A stretch of DNA of 64,000 nucleotides from Larix kaempferi (taxonomy: Eukaryota > Streptophyta > Pinopsida > Pinales > Pinaceae), in contig BSBM01000643.1 of the NCBI GenBank assembly GCA_027924585.1, forward strand, positions 18,090,501-18,154,500, written 5' to 3'. The notes under the pieces are model-generated. The model saw only the letters and a program-made list of their open reading frames with translations, was not told the origin of the DNA and did not search any database. This document shows positions 1 through 9,596 of the stretch, one piece after another. Positions within the stretch are counted from its first letter, which is position 1. The number at the start of each line of letters is the position of its first letter. Both the position numbers and the translations under genes were made by a program.

Positions 1-113
1 TCCTTCACACACAAAATCGTGAGAGACACCCTCTTGCATGTTCTCTACCTCGACTTTCTCAAGCCAATAGAAATCCCATTTTCACCCGTTGGAGTGTGAA
101 GACACATACAACA
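1..113 (+). repeat. 3' end of a 5' LTR (Tat-0)
   Basis: The sequence runs into an ...ACA end at 113, followed after four bases by a primer-site-like motif, as in Tat-2 where four bases also separate LTR and primer site. The start of this LTR is outside the window, so no pair can be compared. The assignment rests on the position of the primer site and the Tat-type leader and gag that follow. Confidence 0.5.
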
Positions 114-117
114 GAAC

Positions 118-135
118 TAGCGACCATACTGGGTC
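118..135 (+). other. Degenerate primer binding site of Tat-0
   Basis: The motif TAGCGACCATACTGGG matches the Tat-2 primer site TGGCGACCATACTGGG except for TGG changed to TAG. Minus-strand DNA synthesis would be primed here by a tRNA; the identity of the tRNA is not established from this sequence. Confidence 0.55.
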
Positions 136-1600
136 GATCCCTACAGATCCCCGGTTGATTTTTTATCTTTGTTCAAGAGTTTGTTTTACTGTATATTTTT
201 TGCTTGTTATATCTCTTATTTTGAGTGTTTTTTAGTATGTTAGACCCCTAGCTAACTTTTGGCCCGCAAAACTGGCCTAGTCAAACCCTCAGACCCCCTT
301 CTTAGCCTTTGTTTGAGTTGTTTTCATTTTTTTTGAAACCAGTACTAGAGTGGCAACTTTCTTCTAGTTAAGTGCATCCTACGACGCCCTTGTTTCCCAG
401 TTAAGTGCACTCCAGAGTGCTCCTTTCTCCCTAAAAGGTGCGCTCTAGAACTGTTGCACTTTGTTTTGGTTGCGCTCCTATTTTTGCAGAGTGTGCACCC
501 CAGAACGCTTCTGTCCCTTAAACAAAAGCACCCTAAGACTGACTTATAACCCTCCGAGCCCTCTGTTTGTCCCATTTCATGATTTGGATTGACTTTTTAG
601 TTGCAGATTCGATCAATTGCAACACCTTTTTTACTATCTCTGCTTGTTGATTTTAGCATGATTAGTCGCTCTTATTATATCCTAGCAGTATCTTTCAGTT
701 TGAAATAAAATAATTTCAGTTTAGTTTCTTTCAAGTTATCAGTATTGTTTATTTCTTGCTCATCTAGCATAGTTATACATGCCACTCCTACACCCACTCA
801 CATTCTAAAGACCAAAGTGAGACCATTTTTTTTTAATCAAACAAACATTTAACCCCACTTGGGGACCGAAAATAATCTTATAGCTAGGTAGGGAACTGGG
901 GGTAGACATCCAAATAACCCCGCTTTGCCACTTTACATATGAAACTTAGCAGTTGTCTCTTAGGGAACCAAAAATCCCCTAATACTTTTTGGCATGGTTA
1001 AAAGTCGATTGGTGGGAAAGTCCTCTCCCATAGGAGGGAAAGTCTTGATACTAGTTCCAGAAGTCTAGGTGGAATGCCGCTCTCCACTTAGTTCTGAAGG
1101 ACACCTGCTCATAGTCCTCGCTGCATTACCAGGCCCCCATTCCAAGGGTGTAGCGACCAAAGGGCATAAACGATGAATTTCCTTTCTAGACCTATCATGA
1201 ACGGGGTAGCCTAGTTCCCCTTCTTCTAGGGATATTTTACTTGGGATCCCTCTCGGTAGAGGGATATGCATTACCCATTTGGGTCTCCATTTTGTATTCT
1301 CTAACTGCAGATTTCATCACCCTACAAGGGATACGATTTGAGTGAGCTTCCATATCTTTTAGTTAGGAATTTGCATGCTCTGATACCATTCAGGTTACTG
1401 AGTCTTTTCCATTTTTAGGTAGTGTTGCTTGTTAGAATTCTAGTCGTTCCTTGCTACTCACCTATTGTGACACGTCATCGTAGTAGAGTTTTAGAGTTTG
1501 TTGTTGGCCTGAGTGCCACTTTGTTGATATCTCTCCTTCTGCACACATGACATCAGTTGGATTTTTGAGCGTTTTATTTAACCGCCTCCGCACTCACAAC
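136..1600 (+). other. Tat-0 untranslated leader
   Basis: Noncoding leader between primer site and gag. From about 345 to 560 it has an imperfect array of GTGCNCT-like motifs. From about 780 to 1320 it has a block clearly related to 8770-9330 of Tat-1: both read TTAACCCCACTTGGGGA, then AGCTAGGTAG, TACTTTTTGGC, CTCTCCC..TAGGAGGG, and a TTTCATCACC..GCA/ACA..GGATA segment. No convincing long frame exists; the short frames here are on the opposite strand and are not conserved. Confidence 0.6.
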
Positions 1601-1619
1601 ATCAGTCATCATTCATCCC

Positions 1620-2142
1620 CCGAGATACTCTAGTAGATTGCGGGGGTAGTCCCCACAACACAATCCATTAGACCCCACTCGTCATGCTCCATTGAGACAC
1701 ACATATTCGTCGTTGGATCTTCATCGCAATGCCCCTTATTTCACATCTGATTATGAATCAGAGTCACATGTACCTACAACACCATCTATCCCCATGGAAG
1801 GCATGAACCCCAACCAGTTTTACAGAGGGATCGTTGGTGGTGGACACGCTAGCGACCCTATTGCCACTTCAACATTTATCCTGGCCGTGGGATCCACGTG
1901 ACCCTCTATCCATGTTTCCACAAGGCCTACCCCTAGCACCACTATGCACCGAACCACTACATCCATACCCATAGGTATTGGTCTCGTCCCGACAACCACA
2001 ACCCCTTTGGTTACTAGCACTACCCTTGGGGCACCACCCCTTCCTTTTAGATCCCTCACCCCCATATAGGTAGTTCCTCTATTCCCATTACGACTAACGC
2101 ACATGTACCTTCATTCGATAGAGGTGGCCCCGCGATAGCTAT
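1620..2142 (+). pseudogene. gag: Tat-0 gag N-terminus, truncated
   Basis: Read in the frame of 1692, the translation has a basic SSRLRG stretch, an SP..RH segment and PYFTSDYESES. This parallels the start of the Tat-1 gag frame (SRRLRG...PHFTFDLEVES). The downstream part is Pro/Thr-rich, as in Tat gags, and is broken by stops. The first in-frame ATG is at 1794. The frame is cut at 2142, where the ChrG LTR begins; the rest of this element is not visible on the far side of ChrG. Confidence 0.5.
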
Positions 2143-3696
2143 TGTAATGTAACAACCAGGATTGGTGATACAAAAACTCACTCCCTTGGAAGAATCAATT
2201 AAAAACAATGGATTCAGGGGGCTAGTTTGACTGTTGGTAGGAAAAATCAAGTTCTCTAGATAGTAGGAGGATTATATTAGCTGATAATACATTTTCACAA
2301 ATTATTGGGACCATTTATGTTTCAAATTCATCCAGGCTGAAATCTACTCCAATGCTCCTGGGCACCGCAGCATATGCAAACTAGTACTTCAACTATACAT
2401 GGATTGGAAACTATGGGTGAAGGATTATGACTTAGGGAGGTAACTAAAATCAAATATCAGTCAAAATATAGTCATTTTTATCTCCATAAATTTTTAGGAG
2501 GTTTTGATAAATACTCACAAAGATACAAGCAAAATGGCCTTCTAGGATTGCACAACTAGACAATTTCAGGATCTCCCAAACTGTCAGGAAGGCTCACGAA
2601 TTTATGATATCAGGAATGTATTGAGTCAATTAACATATTAAATAAAATCAGAAACATAAATCATATCATTTGGATCAATACTCATTCATTTATTAAATAC
2701 AATCTGGAAACTAGCTCAAATCTATGCAAATCTAGCAGGGGTATGGAAAAAATCAGAACAATTCAGATTTCTGCATTACAAAATTTCATGAATGATATCA
2801 TAGGATTAATATAATAGAAATAAAATCATATGGGATCCATGAGGATTCTCAAAAAAGTCCAAATATTCAATCCTTTACAATACAATAGAATAGAACTGGA
2901 AATCACTGGAAAACTAGAGAATTTGAACCATAGGATTCATGACACTTTCTATGAGCTTCAAACCAGACTTGAATCAGATACAGGACCTGCAATAAAATCA
3001 TTTAAAATGGATTAATTCCATCATCCTCTTACAGGAAGCATGGGCACATCACCTAGCTTGGACTAGGGGCACATCTCCCAAGTCTTTGAGGCACAACTAC
3101 ACTCAAACCAATACTCAAACTGACAAAATATGTGAAGGGGGTGCACACTCCTTTATTTATATATGGAGGATGAATTTAGCATCAAGTATATTTGGATAAT
3201 GCACTGTCATGAATGGATAAGGAACGCTTGATTTCCTTCTTTTTCCTTTTCTGCTTTGCTTTCTGCTTTCTGCTTTAGCTTTTTAATGCTTTGTATGGTT
3301 TTTATGCCTTATCCTCCTTTCTGCTTTATGTTGCTTTTCCCGAGTTGTTGATTCTTTTATGATTTGCACCATCTTTCTTTCATTTTTCCTGATTTTCTAG
3401 ATTTGGATGCTTTTCCCTAACTTCTTATGCAAGTCATCTCTCAAGTCAACCTCATCCACTAAGGTGCACTTGTGGAGCATTAGCCTCTTTTATTTAATAT
3501 AAAATTACTTAATGGATTAAAATAATTAATTCCAAGTGCATAATAAACTTTAGACAAAAATTAAATCACACTCCCCTAATTAATTTATTGCCTAAAATTC
3601 AAAATTAACCCCAAGTAAATGAATTTGTCTCCTCAACCCAATGGATTGGCTGGGTTAGGAACTTGATCTAGTGATCAATGTTGAGGGGACATGACA
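2143..3696 (-). repeat. 3' LTR of ChrG
   Basis: About 1.55 kb. On the minus strand it starts TGTCATGTCC next to the PPT TGGGAGGGGAGAAC (3710-3697) and ends ...TACATTACA. Its 2143-2320 part matches 31353-31540, the 5' LTR remnant, with the same order of motifs (ATACAAAAA, GGGGCTAGTTTG or GGAGCTAGTTTG, GGAGGATTAT). No protein is encoded; short frames inside are chance. Long AT-rich stretches with CTGCTTT repeats lie around 3230-3340. Confidence 0.85.
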
Positions 3697-4301
3697 GTTC
3701 TCCCCTCCCAATATTTATTGTCCTCAATCAATTTCAAACCGGGGTGATGTAAGATGTGTTCTCCTTCCCAAGTAGCATCCTCACTAGGAAGCCCTTCCCA
3801 TTGCACCAAAAATTTCTTAATGATTATGATCCTTAGCTTCTCTTCTAGGACCTCCAAAAAATATTCTCAGGTACTTACACCAAATGTACTTTATCATACA
3901 TGGGTGGAAAGTCTTGGGAAAACTTAACTTGCTGCCCTATTTCCTTCTTGAAACAGAACACATGGAAAATATTGTGAATCCGACTACCTAGAGGCAGTTC
4001 TAGCTCATAAGCCACTTCCCCAATCTTCCTCGGGACTTGGTAGGGACCATATAAAATTGGATGAAACTTATTAGCCCCTTTAGACTTCAATGAGGACCGT
4101 CTATAGGGATGCAAAATCAAATAAGCCAAATCCCCTACTTGGAAGGTTCGCTCCACTCCGTGCTTGTTTGCATGCACCTTCTGCATGTTCTGTGCCACCC
4201 GCAAGTTGTCTTTGAGAATTCTAAGTGTGTATTGACTCTCTTGGAGCCAATAGTTTTCCTTCTGTGACTTACAATCACCAAATATCATTTCAGAAAAAGT
4301 G
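3675..4301 (-). pseudogene. ChrG integrase C-terminus and chromodomain
   Basis: The 3' end of a chromovirus pol. The first part (4288 to 3875) carries the integrase C-terminal region with the GPYQVP..IGEVAYELELP motif typical of gypsy integrases. After a frame break, 3857-3675 encodes a chromodomain (FLVQWEGLPSEDATWE), which in this family is thought to guide integration toward marked chromatin. The frame ends inside the LTR start. The upstream part of the same integrase continues beyond the Copia-A insertion at 27187. Confidence 0.9.
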
Positions 4302-4306
4302 AGTGC

Positions 4307-4951
4307 TATTAGTTTTTCAGAATTTACTTCAATCTGATCTAGGATCTTAACTGAGAGAACAACATGTATAGCATATCTATAGCATATAAATCATGGACAC
4401 AATAATGCAAGCACACAAGAGACACAGACTTTCACCGGGGAAAACTAAGAAGGTGAAAAACCCCGCAACTTCCTCAGAGATAGATAGAGCAATGATACAA
4501 CCCAAGTACAAGAGATAGTCCTCCTAGCAGCAGCTTCTCCTCCTCCATAGGTGCGCCACTCTCCAATGAGTGTATGAGTGAGAAAGTGAATGATCAAATA
4601 GAGTGACTCCCGCACTCTATTTATACTTGACTTGACTTGCCTAATAACCTTTACTAGGTTGACCTTAACTTAACCACATAACATAATGCTGACAGGGCCG
4701 ACCCCCAATAGGGTGGTCTAATAACCCTTTAACCCACATGACTTATATAGGGCCGACCCCAACAAGGTGGTCTAATAACCCATCAAGTATAAGTTATGAC
4801 ACTTACAATATAAATGACAACACTTCCGTATAGAGGAATAATAACATCTCTATAGGAATACAAACACTTCCGTATAGAGGAATAATAACATCTCTTTAGG
4901 AATACAATATACATATATGAAATACATTCCGAAGTTACAAATACATCAACA
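4307..4951 (-). repeat. 3' LTR of Copia-A
   Basis: 645 bp. On the minus strand it begins TGTTGATGTATTTG after the PPT GTTAAGAGGGAG (4962-4951). A TATA box TATAAATAGAG lies on the minus strand at about 4625-4615. It contains two tandem GGTGGTCTAATAACCC-type motifs. Confidence 0.9.
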
Positions 4952-5209
4952 CTCCCTCTTAACTAGGAAGGTATTTCTCGACACAGGTCTTCTAGCACAA
5001 GTCTTCTTCTCTGGATCATTGTCACTGGATCATCGTCATCGAATCATCATCATCGTCACTAATGCTACTATCTCAATAAATCTCTGAACTACTCGTCATA
5101 GGAAGTTCTACAGAGCCAGTCTTTTTTCATACTGGATGTAGGCCCACCACCTGCAGGTCTTCATCACTGGCCATACTATGGAATCCTCAGGACTTATTAC
5201 GTGCGTCAC

Positions 5210-5762
5210 AAAACCTCGCAAGAGCATCCCAGGCTGTTACAAGCACACAGCTCTACCTATCGGATCTACTAGGGACATATTATATGTAACCTCACCACAA
5301 AACCTCGCAAGAGCATCCCAAGCTGTTATGAGCACACAACTCTACCTATCGGATCTCCTAGGGACATATTACATGTGGTCACCACAAAACCTTGCAAGAG
5401 CATCCCAGGACTTATGATGGGAACACAGCCCAACCTATCGGATCTCCCAGGGCCATATTACATGTGGTCATCGAAAAACCTCGCAATGGCATCCCAGGAC
5501 TTATTACGGGAACACAGCCAAACCTATCGGATCTCCTAGGGACATATTATATGCCATAGGACAAAACCTTGCAAGAGCATCCTAGGACTTATTACGGGCA
5601 CACAACCCAACCTATCATATCTCCCAGGGCCATATTACATGTCCTCCCAAGCAAAACCTTGAAAGAGCATTTGCTACATATCCTAGGGCCATATTATATG
5701 CCATAGGAAAAACCTTGAAAGAGTATCTACAAACCTCCTAGGGCCATATTATATGCTTATCT
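5210..5762. repeat. About 88-bp tandem repeat, six copies plus two short ones
   Basis: The start AAAACCT(C/T)GCAAGAGCATCC recurs at 5210, 5299, 5386, 5475, 5563 and 5653, giving periods of 87-90 bp; a shortened unit starts near 5707. Each full unit has the order GCACACA, CCTATCGGATCT, CCATATTA or ACATATTA. The array lies in the 3' noncoding part of Copia-A. Copia-B has only about one unit in the same place (43690-43800), so this array expanded in the lineage of Copia-A or contracted in the other. Confidence 0.9.
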
Positions 5763-5820
5763 GCACAACCTGTCCATGGCCATAGAGTATCAACCTGATA
5801 CTCACCATACATCATCTTGA

Positions 5821-6560
5821 TGTACATGATCATCTTGATCATCATCACAGCATCATCCTGATGCATATCATCTGGAGAAACATCCTAAAGCTCATCATCC
5901 ATGATCATCTTGATCATCATCATAGCATCATCCTGATGCATATCATCTGGAGCAACATCTTGAAGCTCATCATCCATGATCATCCTGATCATATAATGCA
6001 TCCACCTGATGCATATCATCTGGAGCAACATCCTGAAGCTCATCATCCATGATCATTCTTATCATAGAATGCATCCACATGATGCATACATAGTATTTAC
6101 CTGATACATATCATCATACATGATCTACCTAATCATACAATTTATCCACCTGATACATATCATCATACATGATCTACCTGATCATACAATGTATCCACCT
6201 GATACATATCATCATACATGATCTACCTGATCATACAATGTATCCACCTGATACATATCATCATACATGATCTACTTGATCATCACAAGCATCCAACATG
6301 ATGCATATACATATACATGATCCAACTGCTCATAAAAAGCACCCAACATGATGCATATACATATACATGATCCAACTGATCATAGCAAGCATCCAACATG
6401 ATGCATATACATATACATGATCCAACTGATCATAACAAGCACCCAACATGATGCATATACATATACATGATCCAATTGATCATAGCAGGCATCCAACATG
6501 ATGCGTATACATATACATGATCCAACTGATCATAGCAAGCATCCAACATGATGCATATAC
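5821..6560. repeat. ATCAT-rich minisatellites, including a 50-bp array
   Basis: 5821-6061 has about three loose 70-bp units of GATCATCNTGATCAT..CATCTGGAG.AACATC. From 6100 to 6290 a 50-bp unit (CTGATACATATCATCATACA) repeats about four times. From 6283 to 6560 a second 50-bp unit repeats six times, with CCAACATGATGC landing every 50 bases (6293, 6343, 6393, 6443, 6493, 6543). Self-complementary GATC, TGATCA and ATGCAT words are frequent. Noncoding; a related but differently expanded array is in Copia-B at 44330-44780. Confidence 0.9.
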
Positions 6561-6739
6561 AAAGCAGTAACTAGGGCATCGTCCTGATGCTCATCATCCA
6601 GCACTTACATCCACAACCATGGAAGGATCCTCCTCTCACCATGCTCAGAATGGCTCTTGCAAATGTGTTCATCATTTCTTCCTCAAAGTGTCATCAATTT
6701 GAATAACACCAAGCCTCTCTATGAAGTACTCGAACTTCA

Positions 6740-7070
6740 CTATGCTAGTGGCTTCGTTAGCACATCTACAACCTGCTCATCCGTCACAACATATAGGAGC
6801 TTCACTGCTCCTGAATGCACCATATCCCTGATATAGTGATATTTGATCTCTATGTGCTTCGACCTGTTGTGGAACATCGGGTTCTCAGACAGCTTCATAC
6901 AACTCTGGTTGTCACAAAAGATACCAGTAGCATCCAATGAGAGATCAAATAAATCAGACAGTATCTTCCTTAGCCATACTGCCTCGCAACTAGCATAACA
7001 AGATGCAACATACTTTGTTTTGGCTGTACTCACTGCTACGTAGGACTGCTTCTTGCTAAACCAAGAGATC
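6740..7070 (-). pseudogene. Copia-A RNase H domain, C-terminal part
   Basis: Ty1/copia-type RNase H: SWFSKKQSYVAVSTA, then SCEAVWLRKILSDL, FCDNQSCMKLSENPMFH, RSKHIEIKYHYIRD and DVLTKPLA, the usual end of copia pol. It starts at the Tat-1 insertion point; its N-terminal part is on the other side of Tat-1 at 22694-22885. Acidic catalytic positions in the FCDNQ and HIEI segments are present, but the whole pol is broken elsewhere. Confidence 0.92.
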
Positions 7071-7075
7071 ACACC

Positions 7076-7801
7076 TGTTAACACCTAAAAAGTGCTCACT
7101 AGCTCATTCCCTTACTCACATGACCCATTTGTCCACTTTTCCACCATCTGAGCCTCTGAAACCAACAAAAGGTCACCAGAAGACCTTAGTACACCCCTTT
7201 TTCCATTAAAAAAGATTATTTTTCCAAGAAAATCATAAAAAACCCTCAAAAAGGGTCCAAATTCCCAAAAATATTAAAAAGGGAATTAAAATATTATTTT
7301 TATTCAAAAAAGGAAAAAGGAGGGAAAAGTACCTAAACCATGTTGGTCAATACCATTTGGTTTCCACAAAACCACAAATGGTATTCCTCACCACCAAAAC
7401 CTATAAAAAGGTGGTAGGGGCTCCTCATTTCACATCCTTCCATTATCTCATCCTTATGCTGCTGAAATCTCCCCTGAGCACTTTTAGCCATTGAAGCAAC
7501 CTTGGAGAAGGAGACCTCTTGGAGTTTGGAGCTACTCATCTTGGGAGTTGCTCAACATCAACCTTCACCATTGAAGGTAATATCGCAAGCACTTGCTTGC
7601 CCCCCCATTCTTTAATACAAAAAATTATTTCTTATGTTTCTTGTTCTTGATTTTGAAATGTTTACATTATTTGTTTAGATTCTTGCTTAGATCCATGAAT
7701 AGTATTGTTTATTTAGTTTATTGTTTTTATTTCTATTGAAACTGCTGCTACTAGTTAGCAGGTGCCCATAGCACTAAGCCTGGTTGCAAAACCGGCCAAC
7801 A
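7076..7801 (+). repeat. 5' LTR of Tat-1
   Basis: 726 bp, from TGTTAACACC to GGCCAACA, so the ends are inverted TGTT/AACA. A TATA box TATAAAAA lies at 7402-7409, within a CCACC...GGTGG inverted pair. A 68-residue minus-strand frame (7333-7539) occurs in both LTRs only because they are near-identical copies; I do not regard it as a gene. Confidence 0.95.
7402..7409 (+). promoter_or_regulatory. TATA box of the Tat-1 LTR promoter
   Basis: TATAAAAA, 400 bp upstream of the LTR end; the copy in the 3' LTR is at 22288-22295. This is the expected site for RNA polymerase II initiation of the genomic transcript. Transcription start is inferred, not seen. Confidence 0.7.
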
Positions 7802-7806
7802 GTTTT

Positions 7807-7824
7807 TGGCGACTCCGCTTTGGT
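7807..7824 (+). other. Primer binding site of Tat-1
   Basis: TGGCGACTCCGCTTTGG begins five bases after the LTR end. The TGGCGAC start is shared with the primer sites of Tat-0 and Tat-2. This type of site is used by Tat/Ogre-like elements; the exact tRNA is not established here. Confidence 0.75.
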
Positions 7825-8004
7825 TTGAACTTTAGATCTCTAGTTTTGCCTTTAAATCTTAGTTTTTATGAGTTTTTAACCTTTAGATCCATAGATCTGC
7901 CATCTTAGACAGCAGATCCATTGCTGTTCTGAGATTTGGCCCCATAAACAGCCCGAAATTTTCAATTTTCGGGTTCGTTTCTCGGTTTCCGTGCACGGCT
8001 TCCG

Positions 8005-8301
8005 CCTCGCGGCTTTTTGCCAGACAGTCGCGCGGTCCATCGTGACTTTTCTGCCTTTTTCCGCGCGGTCCATCGCGGATTTTTTCCAGACAGTCGCGCA
8101 GTCCATCGCGACTTTTCTGCGTTTTTCCGCGCTACTCATCGCGACTGTGCGGCCAAAACCCGCACGGTCCATCGCGACTGTGCAGCTAAAACCCACGCGG
8201 TCCATCGCGACTGTGCGGCCAAAACCCGCGCGGTCCATCGCGACTGTTCGTCCAAAACCCGCGCGGCCCATCGCGGCTGTTCGTCCAAAACCTGCGCGGC
8301 T
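8005..8301 (+). repeat. 33-bp tandem array in the Tat-1 leader
   Basis: The word CATCG(C/T)G falls exactly every 33 bases at 8038, 8071, 8104, 8137, 8170, 8203, 8236 and 8269, with a weaker unit at 8005. Units carry ACCCGCGCGGTC or GACAGTCGCGC before the next CATCGCG. The array is GC-rich inside AT-rich leader. Because 33 is divisible by three, several frames stay open on both strands, producing long low-complexity reading frames that should not be called genes. Confidence 0.95.
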
Positions 8302-9596
8302 GAATTTTTCATTCGGCCATCCCGATTTTGAAAAATATTTTTTACTGTACTTTCTGCCCATAGCACATTTTTTACAGTATTAAATTCTGCATATTTTACA
8401 GCTTTGAAATTTTTTTTTACTATTTAAAAGTGCATACCTAGAAATCTTTTTAAAAATTTTCAAGAAAGTGAAAGAAAGACTCATTTTGCATTTTCATCTA
8501 GATTCAAATTTTTTCTTGTTTACTTCTTTAGAATCTTGCCCTTAGCAATTTTTCTTGAAACGAAGAAATCCATTTATTTCTTTTAAAAAGGAGTTTATTA
8601 TTTGCTTTCATAAATCCAAGAAATCCTTTATTTTTTGAGTTATTTTTTGAAAAAGCATATTAATTCCTTTTAGTGAAAAAAGTCTTAAATATTTGCTTTT
8701 TATTTTCGAAAAATCCTTTATTTTTTGAAAATTTCCCTTAAAGCATTTAATTTTTTCAAGTTCAGTTTACAACACCTCACGTGCACTCACACGATCACTT
8801 AATTGAACTAAGACTTAAAACGTACCCTAATTTGAACACACTCTTAACCCCACTTGGGGAACACTAAAAGAATTCTTGTAGCTAGGTAGTATTGGGGGGA
8901 TAGGTGTTCCAATAACACCCCTCAGTTCATACATCTGAGACATAGAAGTTGTCCAATTAGGGAGCTAAAATCTCTTAGTACTTTTTGGCGCGGTCACAAC
9001 CGGTTTGTGGGAAGGCCTCTCCCCTAGGAGGGTTGAAGTCGCGAGGATGGTTCCGGAAGCCTGAGTGGGATACCGAAACCCATTCAGTAACCGAAGGGCT
9101 ACCATTCGCAGTTCTCGGGATATCCCTGTATTGGGATATTGCGATCAAAGGACCAAACGGCAGATTTACCTTTTCTCGACGCGTCATGAACGGAGTATCC
9201 TAGTAGCCTGTCTTTTAGGATTGATTACCCGGTGTCCCTCCCGGTAGGGGGATATCTAGCCGTTGTCTCTACATTCATATTGTCTGACTTGGATTTCATC
9301 ACCTTGCAGAGGATATCGTCTGTTTGAGTCACAATACTTTTAGATTAGGTGTTTGCATGATCTTTACCACCTTTTGAGTCTAGTTACACCTATTTTTTCT
9401 AGGAGCCGCTTGCATGTTGGTATTCTGACCGGTTGTTGCATTCCTCCACTTATTGTAGCACAGCTGCTAGGATAAGTGCATTTTTTGAGGATTGATTTTT
9501 TGGCCTGTGAGCCTTCTTTTTTCACTCCCCTTCTTGCACCCTTGGTTGCATTAGGGTTTTGAGTCTTTTACATATATATCACCACCTGATACTTAA
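8302..9596 (+). other. Tat-1 leader, noncoding
   Basis: AT-rich to about 8760, then a more conserved block (8770-9330) that matches the Tat-0 leader at 780-1320 and, weakly, the Tat-2 leader. Short frames on both strands are not shared. The conservation without a shared frame suggests an RNA role such as packaging or translation control; that is inference. Confidence 0.6.

Noticed and set aside
1820-2104. 94-residue minus-strand frame over Tat-0 gag
   Set aside because: Antisense shadow of a Pro/Thr-rich gag stretch; nothing similar opposite the Tat-1 or Tat-2 gag start.
7333-7539. 68-residue frame repeated at 22219-22425
   Set aside because: It lies wholly inside the two LTR copies and is duplicated only because they are; no motif, and it overlaps the LTR TATA region.
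7876-8383. Overlapping reading frames of 100-160 residues on both strands
   Set aside because: They are a product of the 33-bp array, whose period is divisible by three and which lacks stops; composition is pure repeat and no family motif occurs.
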